From assembly GCA_003996215.1 (NCBI GenBank), contig QJPP01000275.1, forward strand, positions 1 through 64,000: a stretch of DNA of 64,000 bases. Direction: 5' to 3'. Below the pieces are notes generated by a model that saw only the letters and a list, made by a program, of their open reading frames with translations, made no database searches and was not told the DNA's origin. Numbering within the stretch: the stretch's first letter is position 1; each line of letters begins with the position of its first letter. Source of the stretch: Jaltomata sinuosa. Lineage: Eukaryota > Streptophyta > Magnoliopsida > Solanales > Solanaceae. The position numbers were made by a program, and so were the translations under genes. This document shows positions 12,700 to 20,785 of the stretch, in pieces.

Positions 12700-13506
12700 G
12701 TGTTTTCCAAAACTCTTGAAATGCATATAAAACACCTTGATATCTTCAAGAAAATTGTTATACAAAATGGTTTGGTTATCTCTAAACCAAAAATGAGTTT
12801 GTTCCAGACTGAAGTTCGTTTTCTGGGACACCTAATTTGTCAAGGAAAAGTCACTCCTATCCAGAGGGCCATCGACTTTGTATCAAAGTTTCCTGACATT
12901 ATTACTGATAGAACTCAGTTGCAGAGATTCTTGGGTAGTTTAAATTACATCTCCCCCTTTTACAAGAATCTTTCTAGTGATTTAGCCCCGTTATACGACA
13001 GGCTCAAAAAGGATTATAAATCCCCGTGGATTAATAGTCACACCACTTTGGTAAAGAACATCAAACTACGAGTTCAGTCTTTACCTTGTTTAACTCTTGC
13101 TAACCCTGCTTGGCAAAAAATTATTGAAACAGATGCTTCAAATATTGGTTACGGTGGGATTCTTAAACAAATTAATCCCAATGACAAAAATGAATATCTT
13201 ATAAGATTTCATTCAGGTAAATAGACAGAAGCCCAGAAAAAATATGCTACTGTGGCTCATGAAATGCTTACAATTGTAAAATGTGTCCTTAAATTTCAAG
13301 ATGATTTATATAATCAAAAGTTTTTAATAAAAACTGATGCTCAATCGGTCAAATACATGTTTGACAAAGATTTTAAGCATGATGCATCTAAGCTTATATT
13401 TGCAAGGTGGCAGGCTCAACTAGCCCCATTTGATTTTGATATCCATTATAAGAAGGGGATTGATAATTCCTTACCAGACTTCTTATCCAGAGAATATATT
13501 CAATAA
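12697..13506 (+). pseudogene. EPRV reverse transcriptase 3' half and RNase H
   Basis: Frame starting FSKTLEMHIKHLD covers the RT thumb/connection (FLGHLICQGKVTP, LQRFLGSLNYISPFY) and the RNase H domain (ETDASNIGYGGIL, YATVAHEMLTIVKC, LIKTDAQSVKYMF) with its acidic residues. These domains copy viral RNA to DNA and degrade the template. An in-frame TAG at 13222-13224 interrupts RNase H. The YIDD catalytic half is missing here and lies at 18653-19146; the two halves share a 23-nt overlap. The small ORF and ORF4 follow in viral order. Confidence 0.9.
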
Positions 13507-13507
13507 A

Positions 13508-13693
13508 ATGTTTTATTCAACATTTCTTCCTGAAAAAACCTTGATTTGTTTTTTAAAGGTAATCATTTTACCAAAAGATCTTAAAAAACTTATTATTGAA
13601 ATCGTCATAGATGATTTAGTAAGAGAAGATTTCTCTATTTATGACTACTTGAAAGTAATCCGGGAAGACTTAACAGATTATTTATCAGAATGA
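13508..13693 (+). CDS. Small conserved EPRV ORF between RNase H and ORF4 (61 aa)
   Basis: ATG 13508 to TGA 13691-13693. The protein has a FxPEKTL motif, then LKxxxLxxDLxxLII, and is rich in Ile, Leu and acidic residues. Related frames occupy the same place at 40548-40760 and 43507-43764, at 61-85 aa. I do not recognise a family and function is unknown. It may be the end of the polyprotein region expressed by reinitiation. A further ATG (13690) overlaps its stop as ATGA. This frame is uninterrupted, but the viral block is not functional. Confidence 0.5.
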   Translation: MFYSTFLPEKTLICFLKVIILPKDLKKLIIEIVIDDLVREDFSIYDYLKVIREDLTDYLSE

Positions 13694-13713
13694 CTAATCT
13701 GTTTTCCTATAGG

Positions 13714-14578
13714 ATGGACCCACCTTGGAGGCAAGTTCGAGGAAGAGGACGGGGAAGATCAGCTCCGGGAAGATCCTCCTCTGGACATTCCAACTCTCAA
13801 GGATCGTCATATCGATCCAACTATCCAGTTATACAAATGGGTAACAGACGCCTTATTAATAAAAAGGTCTCTGATGAAGGTGAATCTTCGTCGTCTACTG
13901 CCCCTGAGCAGATTATTAATTTGAAAAATATTCCAAGAGATAGCCCGTTATACGAGCATGCGCAGGCATATTTACATGCACAAAAGCAGAAAGATACTTT
14001 TGCTTCAGTTATGAAAGAGGATAATGATAATATCATATCCTATGAGCAACTCCAAAAAAGGGAAATTATATTTCTCTTGGAAAACTCTGACATACAGAGA
14101 AAAACCGAACCATGGAAAATATTTCAGAGGTACTTGATCAAAGGATTATATTACCCGGGAGAGTCATACAAAACCCGGTCATACTATGAAACCATATTGA
14201 CAAGTACTGGAAGTGCAGAAATTCAGCACTTTTGCCCTGCGGGTTATACCCCAGAAGAGAATGTTTATAACTTCTCAAAAATAATTATCAAACAGATTAT
14301 ATCTGATGAAGACTGGGGAATATCAACCATGAAAGAAAGGCAGCTTGGCCTTAAGGGTATTACTATGAGCTTTACCTATTGGGATTATATCCAAGCGTTC
14401 AGTAAAACACTGCTTTACAACAATGATAAAAACAAACACACGTGGTTTGTAAAAATTTGCGCAAAGATCTTTGCAGAACCAATCCCCAACTGGTTCATTA
14501 ACTGGTGGTCATACCACGACCCTACAGTCCAAATATTGCCGGAAAATTTCCTCCAATTATACAAGGAATGGAAGAGGG
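13714..14578 (+). pseudogene. EPRV ORF4, N-terminal part
   Basis: From ATG 13714 (MDPPWRQVRGRGRGRSAPG) the frame runs through a basic Gly/Arg/Ser-rich N-terminus, then a conserved middle (PWKIFQRYLIKGLYYPGESY, MKERQLGLKGITMSFTYWDY, AEPIPNWFINWWSYHDP). After LYKEW it is cut and joined to its own C-terminal part in inverted orientation. By position, ORF4 is probably the transactivator/inclusion-body protein of solendoviruses; I assign that from genome order, not from a motif. CCTATAG precedes the ATG as in the other copies. I prefer ATG 13714 to 13690 because MDPPW is the start shared by all four copies. Confidence 0.75.
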
Positions 14579-15097
14579 AGCAAATCTTCTGCTCCCTGAA
14601 TATCTTCTGTAGACAATAGAATGTCTTCTTCATGACGTTGTGCTTCTTCGCATGAAGTTTCACTTCTCATTGAAGTGTCAGATTTGTCAATCTGAGTGAT
14701 ACCTTGAAGCAAGCTTCTCTTCATTTCTTCGAGATACTTGTTGATCATTGCTTCTTTATCTCCATCTTGAGTGGAGATTCTCCGGGCAATATGCCTCAAG
14801 GAGGGGTTATCAATGCTAATTCCTTTTTGAGGAAGTTCTTTATAAGCATTAATGGTGTTAATAATGGTGTCAATAAGTTCTTGTCCGTTTAACTGTTTGG
14901 ACCTGGGATCTTTTTTCAACAATTTTTCCCAGAAGTTATTATAATAAACTCGGTATAAGCAGGGCATATTTTCCTCTGTGAACCCTATTTCAGGGGCCCA
15001 TTTATGGATCCAAGGGACTGAGAATTCTATAAAGAAATACATTTGATCAATCTTGTCTAACCAGCAGATGTGATCTTCGTGATATAATTCTCCGAGA
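14579..15097 (-). pseudogene. EPRV ORF4, C-terminal part (inverted)
   Basis: Minus frame with FFIEFSVPWIHKWAPEIGF, IPCLYR-like and NNFWEKLLKKDP motifs, an ARRISTQDGDKEAMINKYL segment and KSDTSMRSETS near the end, matching the C-terminal part of ORF4 at 42145-42800 and 38000-38531. It should continue from 14578 on the plus strand but is flipped, so ORF4 is broken. The upstream edge lies near 15097, where the coat segment begins. Confidence 0.8.
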
Positions 15098-15109
15098 AAA
15101 GGGGATACC

Positions 15110-15827
15110 CGGTCTTTCTAACCCTTTCTGCAAATAAAGAAGGAAGGTCGTCTATAAACTTAGCTTTCCAAAATTCATTTTTGTTTTTGGGTAATTCCAT
15201 AACCCGACTAAGAAACGTATCTTTGTACCATCTCCATTTGGTCAACGTAGGGCACTTAAGACCATTGAGTAAAGTACGAATCGTTTCATGTTGTGAGGTA
15301 AATCTACCATTGAAGTGTTCCAAAATGGTAAGGATCAGGGTATAAACTGCATCCTCTCTATTTTTGGCGAGAGCAAAGCCTAGGTTATCAACACCTTCAT
15401 TATCTGCAATGGCGTTAATAATATGGGCTTTTTCCTCTATATTTAAGTAGTTATCCCACCGGCCTCTGAGTTGTCCTGTAAATCCTGCAATAATCATCTT
15501 GCAGACTGTTCTATCATTATTTTTAGTGCTCTTGCAAATAGTTGCATACATGAGCATTCTGTGAACAAGGATGGTTAACTGCCTATCTGATAATCTATCG
15601 AGGTTCCATTCATAAATTTCGGAACCGCTGTAAGACGTATTAGTCTGGTTTCAATCTCGTTCCTCTATCAAGACATCTTGGGGAGTAGGACGAGGATAGT
15701 AGAATGTATTCATCATAGGTTTAGTAGCATAGCTACTATTCTTTCGAGGGTAACCTTTAAGCTTATTAAGCTCAGAGAAAACCTTATTTTTGTAATCACC
15801 AGTTTGATCCATTTTTTTGGAAAACTC
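15110..15827 (-). pseudogene. EPRV coat protein, middle part (inverted)
   Basis: Minus frame with RPTPQDVLIEERD, SGSEIYEWNLDRLSDRQLTI, MYATICKSTKNNDRTVCKMI, AGFTGQLRGRWDNYL and FNGRF motifs, matching the central coat/gag-like region of the copies at 33464 and 46843-47900. An in-frame TGA lies near 15646-15648. The coat protein forms the virion shell around DNA. This piece is separated from its N-terminus (18234-18474) and zinc knuckle (16603 on). Confidence 0.8.
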
Positions 15828-15828
15828 T

Positions 15829-15998
15829 AGTGAAAAATTATTTGGGTTTATATGTCAAAGTTTTGGGAGAACACATTATCTCTCTAGATAAAAAACTTGA
15901 TGAAATGACTATTTTGATAAAAGGTATAAAAGCTGATATAGCTAAGACTAATAGTGCTTCAACTAGTAAAGCAGAAGCTTCAACTAGTAAAGCAGATG
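15829..15998 (+). pseudogene. EPRV coat protein, N-proximal piece
   Basis: Plus frame NYLGLYVKVLGEHIISLDKKLDEMTI matches the YLELYVKVLGEHISSLDKKL region of the coat protein at 47750-47850 on the minus strand. It is about 55 codons, followed by a Ser/Thr/Ala/Lys-rich stretch. It joins head-on to the inverted coat middle at 15828 and to the inverted leader at 15999. Confidence 0.75.
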
Positions 15999-16580
15999 TA
16001 GTAGACCACAGTACATACTCTTATTATACTCTTGTCCAACGGTTCTAACCCAATAGCGATTCTAACCGGACCAAGAGGCGCCCTTTTCAACACATATCTC
16101 GGGCTAAGGAGGTCATGGCTTGCTACAGGCTTGCCAGACAGAGACAATAAGAGTAGTTCTAGATCCGACTGTACCACCATCTCAGAACCAAGTCAAGAAA
16201 CCTTATAAAAAATTCCTTTCTATTTTAATAAAGCTTAGATCCGTTCATGGTGCATATAGGAGAGACGTTAGGTAAGAGACATAGATATGAAAGCCGTTTA
16301 GCCGGACATAGTCCTGGCTAGGAGAAGAGAACTATGGTAAATAAAACTAAAAAGTAAATACCTTAGAGGACGACCAAGAGCCGAAGGTTGCTAGCAAAAC
16401 TGATCCAAAATTCTTATTTAAGTCGGAACAGTGGCCAACGCTTTCTGATTTTTTTTACAAAAGCTAAGAGAGAAGAGAGAGTTCCTAAATTTTTTCTGTG
16501 TTCCTACTTAACAAGATGAACACTTATATAGAAAGAAAAGAAAACATAAAGAATCTATGTACAGTAGAGAAGGGACCTTT
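15999..16580 (-). promoter_or_regulatory. Viral promoter and leader copy B (inverted)
   Basis: Reverse complement of copy C (19255-19829) with very few differences. On the minus strand it has a TATA box TCTATATAAG (16532-16523), a donor-like CTAAG|GTATTT near 16360, and the leader ORF starting at 16180. Upstream (16560-16590) it keeps viral promoter words (TCTACTGTAC, TTCTTTATGT) shared with the promoter at 42000-42040. With copy C it makes a roughly 570-bp inverted repeat. Confidence 0.8.
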
Positions 16581-16602
16581 CTAAGATGAGAGAGATGCTA
16601 GA

Positions 16603-18234
16603 AAAAGTTACCGTAAATCTAACAGATTTACTAAAGATCGGTCAGGAAGAGACCTTTCTAAGATCAGATGTTACAAATGCGGTAAGCGAGGGCATATTGT
16701 CACAAATTGCAAATTGAATAAACTCAAAGCCTTAGAACTCGATGCAGATCTGCATGATAAGGTTTATAGTTTGTTATACACCTCCGGTTCTGATGATGAT
16801 TATGAATCTTATTCAGACGCAGAATTAGATATTAATCTTATTGATTTATCTGACCATGAAGAACAGGCTGATAGCTCATGAACCACTTGCAAAGGTAATA
16901 CATGCAATTGTGAAGGAGATGAAATCTACAAACTACAATCACAATTTCAGGATTTCAATCTTAATATGTTCACTTCTGATAATGTAATAGAATTGTTAAA
17001 AGAAGTTACTGATAACAAACTTCGAGAAAAGATTATTAATCTTGCCACAGCTAATGATTCTAGCTCTTCAAGACCACTTGTTGATAACAAGAAAAATGAT
17101 TTTGAATATTGCGCTCCTTATTCATTAAAAGAGATTGATAATCGTTTAATGATGAAAAAGGTTTTTATTGAAAAGGATGCTTCTTTTGATAATTTAAAAG
17201 AAGAGGTTGAAAATCTCAAAAGAGAAATAAAAGCTCTTAAGCATAATCAGGCTGTTTGCGACCAAAGGATTTCTCAGATTGAGAACGATGTCCGCCCAGA
17301 TCAAGCCAGTTCTTCAAAAGGTAAAGAGGTTCTCCATGATGAACCTACTACCAGTAACCTTGAAACTAACATGTTTTTAGGGATGATGCAGGTTGTCACT
17401 GCCCACAAATGGTATGTTAAATGTACCATTTTAATTGATAACAGTTTCTCTATTACTAATGTTGCTATGATCGACAGCGGTGCAGATGTTAGTTGCATTC
17501 AAGAGGGTCGTCCAATTTATTTCAATACGCAGCCTAATTTGCAGTTATCTTTATCTGATGTCAATATTCTTGATGCCTTAACATTAAATGTTAAAACACA
17601 TGGTTATAACTATGTGCCAGGTTCGGAACTTATAAGTTTGTCTTATAGAATTTATTTCAAGTTATTATCAACCTTGAATCCAAGATGCAAGTTATACGAT
17701 ACTTCCGATCAAACTATTTTGATGGAAACAAATTTTGCAAGATCTAAGGTCACCACCAGGAGACCGATTAAGTGGGAAGAAATCAATTTCCCGACAACGT
17801 GGACTCTTGATTCGGTTATATCCCCAAATCAATTAACGGATACGGTCACTAACTCTGAGTATTCTCATGTTTTGCAAAATCCCGACGGAAGGGTTTGCAT
17901 CCAATTTACAGAAGGCAGCTTTGCTCATCACAGACAGTCACTGTCAAACAGTAGGCTTATGCCTCCGGTAAGTTTTATTTATAATAGACGATCGTTAAGT
18001 CACAGATTTGTGCCTGATATTCAGCATATCTCTCCCATTGAACCATCTTATGGTCCAGCTCGAAATCGCGCTGCTTCGCTTCACACTATTGAATGTGATT
18101 ATAATTCAGAGGTAGAAAAGGTTAAAATTAACCCCCGAACCAATATTGTTCAGGCTAATGATATTCATGACGACAGTTCTGATAAGGACTTTCCGACTCC
18201 TTCCGAAATGGAGTTTGACGTAAATAAGTCTTAA
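16603..18234 (+). pseudogene. EPRV coat C-terminus / protease N-part fused to movement protein C-part
   Basis: One frame with a single in-frame TGA near 16879. It begins with the basic coat tail and CCHC knuckle CYKCGKRGHIVTNC (16669-16710), then Ser/Asp-rich sequence, a Lys/Glu-rich likely coiled coil (about 17180-17300), and the aspartic protease start FLGMMQVVTAHKWYVKC...IDSGADVSCIQEG (to 17506). At 17507 it switches in frame to movement protein (PIYFNTQPNLQLSLSDVN, NVKTHGYNYVPGSELISLSY). The last 422 codons (16966-18234) are uninterrupted, an accidental fusion. The protease DSGA motif is present but its second half lies inverted at 18475-18651. The TAATG overlap with the coat ATG at 18234 is the natural virus junction. 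Confidence 0.85.
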
Positions 18235-18474
18235 TGATTCCACACCAAATTGATTTTAGCCCAGGATCCCTGGCAAGAAAACATATTCAAAAAGAATTTT
18301 TTGATAAAAGGTGGAATAAGTTTAAAACTTGGTTTTTCGATTCTTATAGCAAAGAAGACATGAATAATATCTCTCAAGAGTTTTATGAAACTTGTGCATT
18401 GCATAATCAAATTATGCACTTTGTTCCTTGGTTTATAACCACTTATTTACCTTTATATGTCAATGTTATTGAGA
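18234..18474 (+). pseudogene. EPRV coat protein, N-terminal fragment
   Basis: ATG 18234 overlaps the movement-protein stop (TAATG), as in the minus-strand copy at 48240 (TGATG). About 80 codons (IDFSPGSLARKHIQKEF, FDSYSKEDMNNISQEFYE, HFVPWFITTYLPLYVNV) match the coat N-terminus. The frame then runs into inverted protease sequence and stops. Confidence 0.8.
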
Positions 18475-18651
18475 GCGTTCCAAGTATAATTGGAGGATGC
18501 AATTGATTTTTTACCAGAAAGAAGAAATGTGGTATGCAAACCTTGTTCTGGAAGATTTTCGTATTTGAAAGTTTATACTTTATATCTAAAGCATGTCCTG
18601 ATGCGGATTTGACCATATGCGCAGTTTTTTGAAAATATTTTGAGGGGACAA
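18475..18651 (-). pseudogene. EPRV aspartic protease, C-terminal half (inverted)
   Basis: Minus frame GLVPSKYFQKTAHMVKSASG, then VCIPHFFFLVKNQ and PPIILGT, matches the protease C-terminal lobe of the copies at 35250 and 45400. Its N-terminal half (DSGADVSC) is at 17371-17506 on the plus strand, so an inversion endpoint cut the protease just after IQEG. Confidence 0.8.
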
Positions 18652-18652
18652 G

Positions 18653-19146
18653 ACCTGTCCCTGCCAAATGAATTCTGAATTAGTAGAATTCTGCAAAAGG
18701 AAAATCGATACTCTGTTACAAAAGGGTTTAATAAAACCATCAAAATCTCCTTGGTCGTGCACAACATTTTATGTGAATAATGCTGCAGAAAAGGAACGGG
18801 GAACTCCCAGGTTAGTAATAAATTACAAGCCTTTAAACAAATGTTTAAAATGGGTAAGGTATCCTATTCCCAATAAACGTGATTTATTATCCAGGTTATA
18901 CGACGCCAATATATTTTCAAAATTTGATTTAAAATCAGGTTATTGGCAAATTCAGATTTTTAAAGAGCATTCTTATAGGACTGCTTTTAATGTTCCTTTT
19001 GGGCAATACGAGTGGAATTTCATGCCATTCGGTTTAAAAAATGCCCCATCAGAATTTCAAAAGATTATGAATAACATCTTTAATTTATATATGGATTTTA
19101 TTATTGTTTATATTGATGATATTCTGGTGTTTTCCAAAACTCTTGA
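18653..19146 (+). pseudogene. EPRV reverse transcriptase, 5' half
   Basis: Plus frame with RT motifs in order: KGLIKPSKSPWSCTTFYVNN, PRLVINYKPLNKCLKW, FSKFDLKSGYWQIQI, FGQYEWNFMPFGLKNAPSEF and catalytic YIDDILVFSKTL. It ends abruptly at 19146, exactly where the 3' half at 12697 begins, with a 23-nt overlap (19124-19146 equals 12697-12719). After it comes AT-rich DNA and the promoter of copy C. Confidence 0.9.
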
Positions 19147-19254
19147 TGCTAGAAAAAGTTAGAAAAATCAATTGATTAGTAAGAAAAAGATATATATATA
19201 TATATATATATATTATTTTTTGAAATATATTAATTAGTAAATATATATTCTTAA
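19147..19254. other. AT-rich junction segment with a short TA run
   Basis: It starts with TGCTAGAAAAAGTTA, also found at 16590 beside promoter copy B, then becomes A/T-only with a TA run (about 19191-19213). It lies between the broken RT and promoter C. No gene. Confidence 0.5.
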
Positions 19255-19829
19255 CTAATATTATAGAAAAATAATTAATTGTTTTCTTTTGTTTTCTTTT
19301 GTTTCTATATAAGTGTTCATCTTGTTAAGTAGGAACACAGAAAAATATTTAGGAACTCTCTCTTCTCTCTTAGCTTTTGTAAAGAAAATCAGAAAGCGTT
19401 GGCCACTGTTCCGACTTAAATAAGAATTTTGGATCAGTTTTGCTAGCAACCTTCGGCTCTTGGTCGTCCTCTAAGGTATTTACTTTTTAGTTTTATTTAC
19501 CATAGTTCTCTTCTCCTAGCCAGGACTATGTCCGGCTAAACGGCTTCCATATCTATGTCTCTTACCTAACGTCTCTCCTATATGCACCATGAACGGATCT
19601 AAGCTTTATTAAAATAGAAAGGAATTTTTTATAAGGTTTCTTGACTTGGTTCTGAGATGGTGGTACAGTCGGATCTAGAACTACTCTTATTGTCTCTGTC
19701 TGGCAAGCCTGTAGCAAGCCATGACCTCCTTAGCCCGAGATATGTGTTGAAAAGGGCGCCTCTTGGTCCGGTTAGAACCGCTATTGGGTTAGAACCATTG
19801 GACAAGAGTATAATAAGAGTATGTACTGT
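19255..19829 (+). promoter_or_regulatory. Viral promoter and leader copy C
   Basis: TATA box TCTATATAAG at 19304-19313, then a transcribed-looking leader. A donor-like CTAAG|GTATTT lies at 19475/19476, about 165 bases after the TATA box. A conserved 56-codon leader ORF begins at 19657. In pararetroviruses this region drives the full-length pregenomic RNA. It faces away from the EPRV genes, toward ISA1 about 3.5 kb downstream. Confidence 0.75.
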
Positions 19830-19995
19830 GGTCCTGACAGACCCTTTGCTCAGGTAAAAGAGTTAGTCTCTTCATTTCCTTACAGTCTAAAGAAATAGTA
19901 TAAAAAATTCTCGAATATTTCAAATCTTATGCCTGCATTTATGCGCCAGTATAAGGATGCTGAATTGCTAGATAATAGACTATGGCGGACTACCG
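19830..19995 (+). other. Unassigned segment between leader C and host repeat
   Basis: Plus-strand reading gives coding-like pieces (CPDRPFAQVKELVSSF; NLMPAFMRQYKDAELLDN) separated by stops or frame changes. They match no viral part elsewhere in the window. Could be unplaced viral sequence or captured host DNA. Confidence 0.35.
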
Positions 19996-20035
19996 AATAA
20001 ATTATGACATTGATATCATAATTTAATACATAATT

Positions 20036-20231
20036 AAAGAATAAATTATGTGTATGTTATATTATTAATACATTTTTTTTTAAAAATAACATAAATTTTT
20101 TAAGATAAAAGTGTAGTTAAAGAGGAACATGATAATTTACCATTACACTAACAATTAAGGAGCAAAATCAAATGCAGTGAACAAAATTTTGACATTGATA
20201 TCAAAAGTCAAATTTATGTTTGTATTGATAC
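20036..20231. repeat. Right direct repeat flanking EPRV block 1
   Basis: Copy of 12176-12371 (offset 7860). Between the viral end and this repeat, at about 19996-20035, are filler words (AATAAATTATG, ACATTGATATCA) that also occur inside the repeat, as seen in template-switching end-joining repair. Confidence 0.9.
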
Positions 20232-20548
20232 ACGAAAACACACTCTAAACAATAAAGTAAAGAAAAAATGAATTATATTATATATGAGCATAATAATATA
20301 ACACAACTGCTTATAACAAATTAAAAAAAAAAAATTATAGTAAAAAAAAAGATGAAAACATGCAAGTTGCGATGAAAGAAAATAGAAAGTGTCATCTACC
20401 AAAAGACTAATAATACGATAGTTTGGTTTTATTTTTTTATAAGGAATTATTTAAATTGTATAAATGTATCAGTATCTTTGTATAATTTACTTATGCAACT
20501 TTTTTATTACTAAATATTAGAATTTTGATTATATAAGAAAATTTTATA
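20232..20548. other. AT-rich host DNA
   Basis: No gene or signal seen. A 62-codon minus ORF of low-complexity Phe/Ile/Tyr is chance. Confidence 0.5.
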
Positions 20549-20783
20549 CGTCCTCCGTCCCATTTTATGTGACATCATTTGATTTGGTACGGTATTTAAG
20601 AAAAAAAGGAAGATTTTTGAAAGTTGTGGTCTAAACAATTCCCTTAGATATTTGTGTAGTTGTAAATTATTTTATTAAGGATAAAAAAAATTAAAGTTAA
20701 ATTGTTTCTAATTATAGTAAGGTAACATTTTTTTGGAACGGTCTAAAAGGAAAAAGGTGCCACATAAAATGTGACGGAAGGAG
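20549..20783. mobile_element. Stowaway-type MITE
   Basis: Ends are inverted repeats: TCCTCCGTCCCATTTTATGT near the left end, and the reverse complement of a related sequence ending ACGGAAGGAG at the right. TA flanks each side (20547-20548, 20784-20785), the Tc1/mariner target. Non-coding, 235 bp. Confidence 0.8.
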
Positions 20784-20785
20784 TA

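Larger units (their letters stand above)
12372..19995. mobile_element. Endogenous pararetrovirus block 1 (solendovirus-like, rearranged)
   Basis: About 7.6 kb of caulimovirid DNA in at least twelve pieces on both strands. It holds reverse transcriptase, RNase H, protease, coat, movement and ORF4 segments plus three copies of the leader. No integrase or tRNA-primed LTR is present, as expected for an EPRV. Order (sense): leader(+), RT 3' half/RNase H(+), small ORF(+), ORF4 N(+), ORF4 C(-), coat middle(-), coat piece(+), leader/promoter(-), coat C/protease/movement fusion(+), coat N(+), protease C(-), RT 5' half(+), promoter/leader(+). Each coding part occurs about once, so one scrambled genome is the simplest reading. 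It cannot express intact viral proteins. Confidence 0.85.

Noticed and set aside
12697..14578. Ty3/gypsy retrotransposon as the source of the RT/RNase H regions
   Set aside because: The RT is followed by ORF4 and accompanied by a 30K-type movement protein, there is no integrase and there are no LTRs; caulimovirid order fits, gypsy does not.
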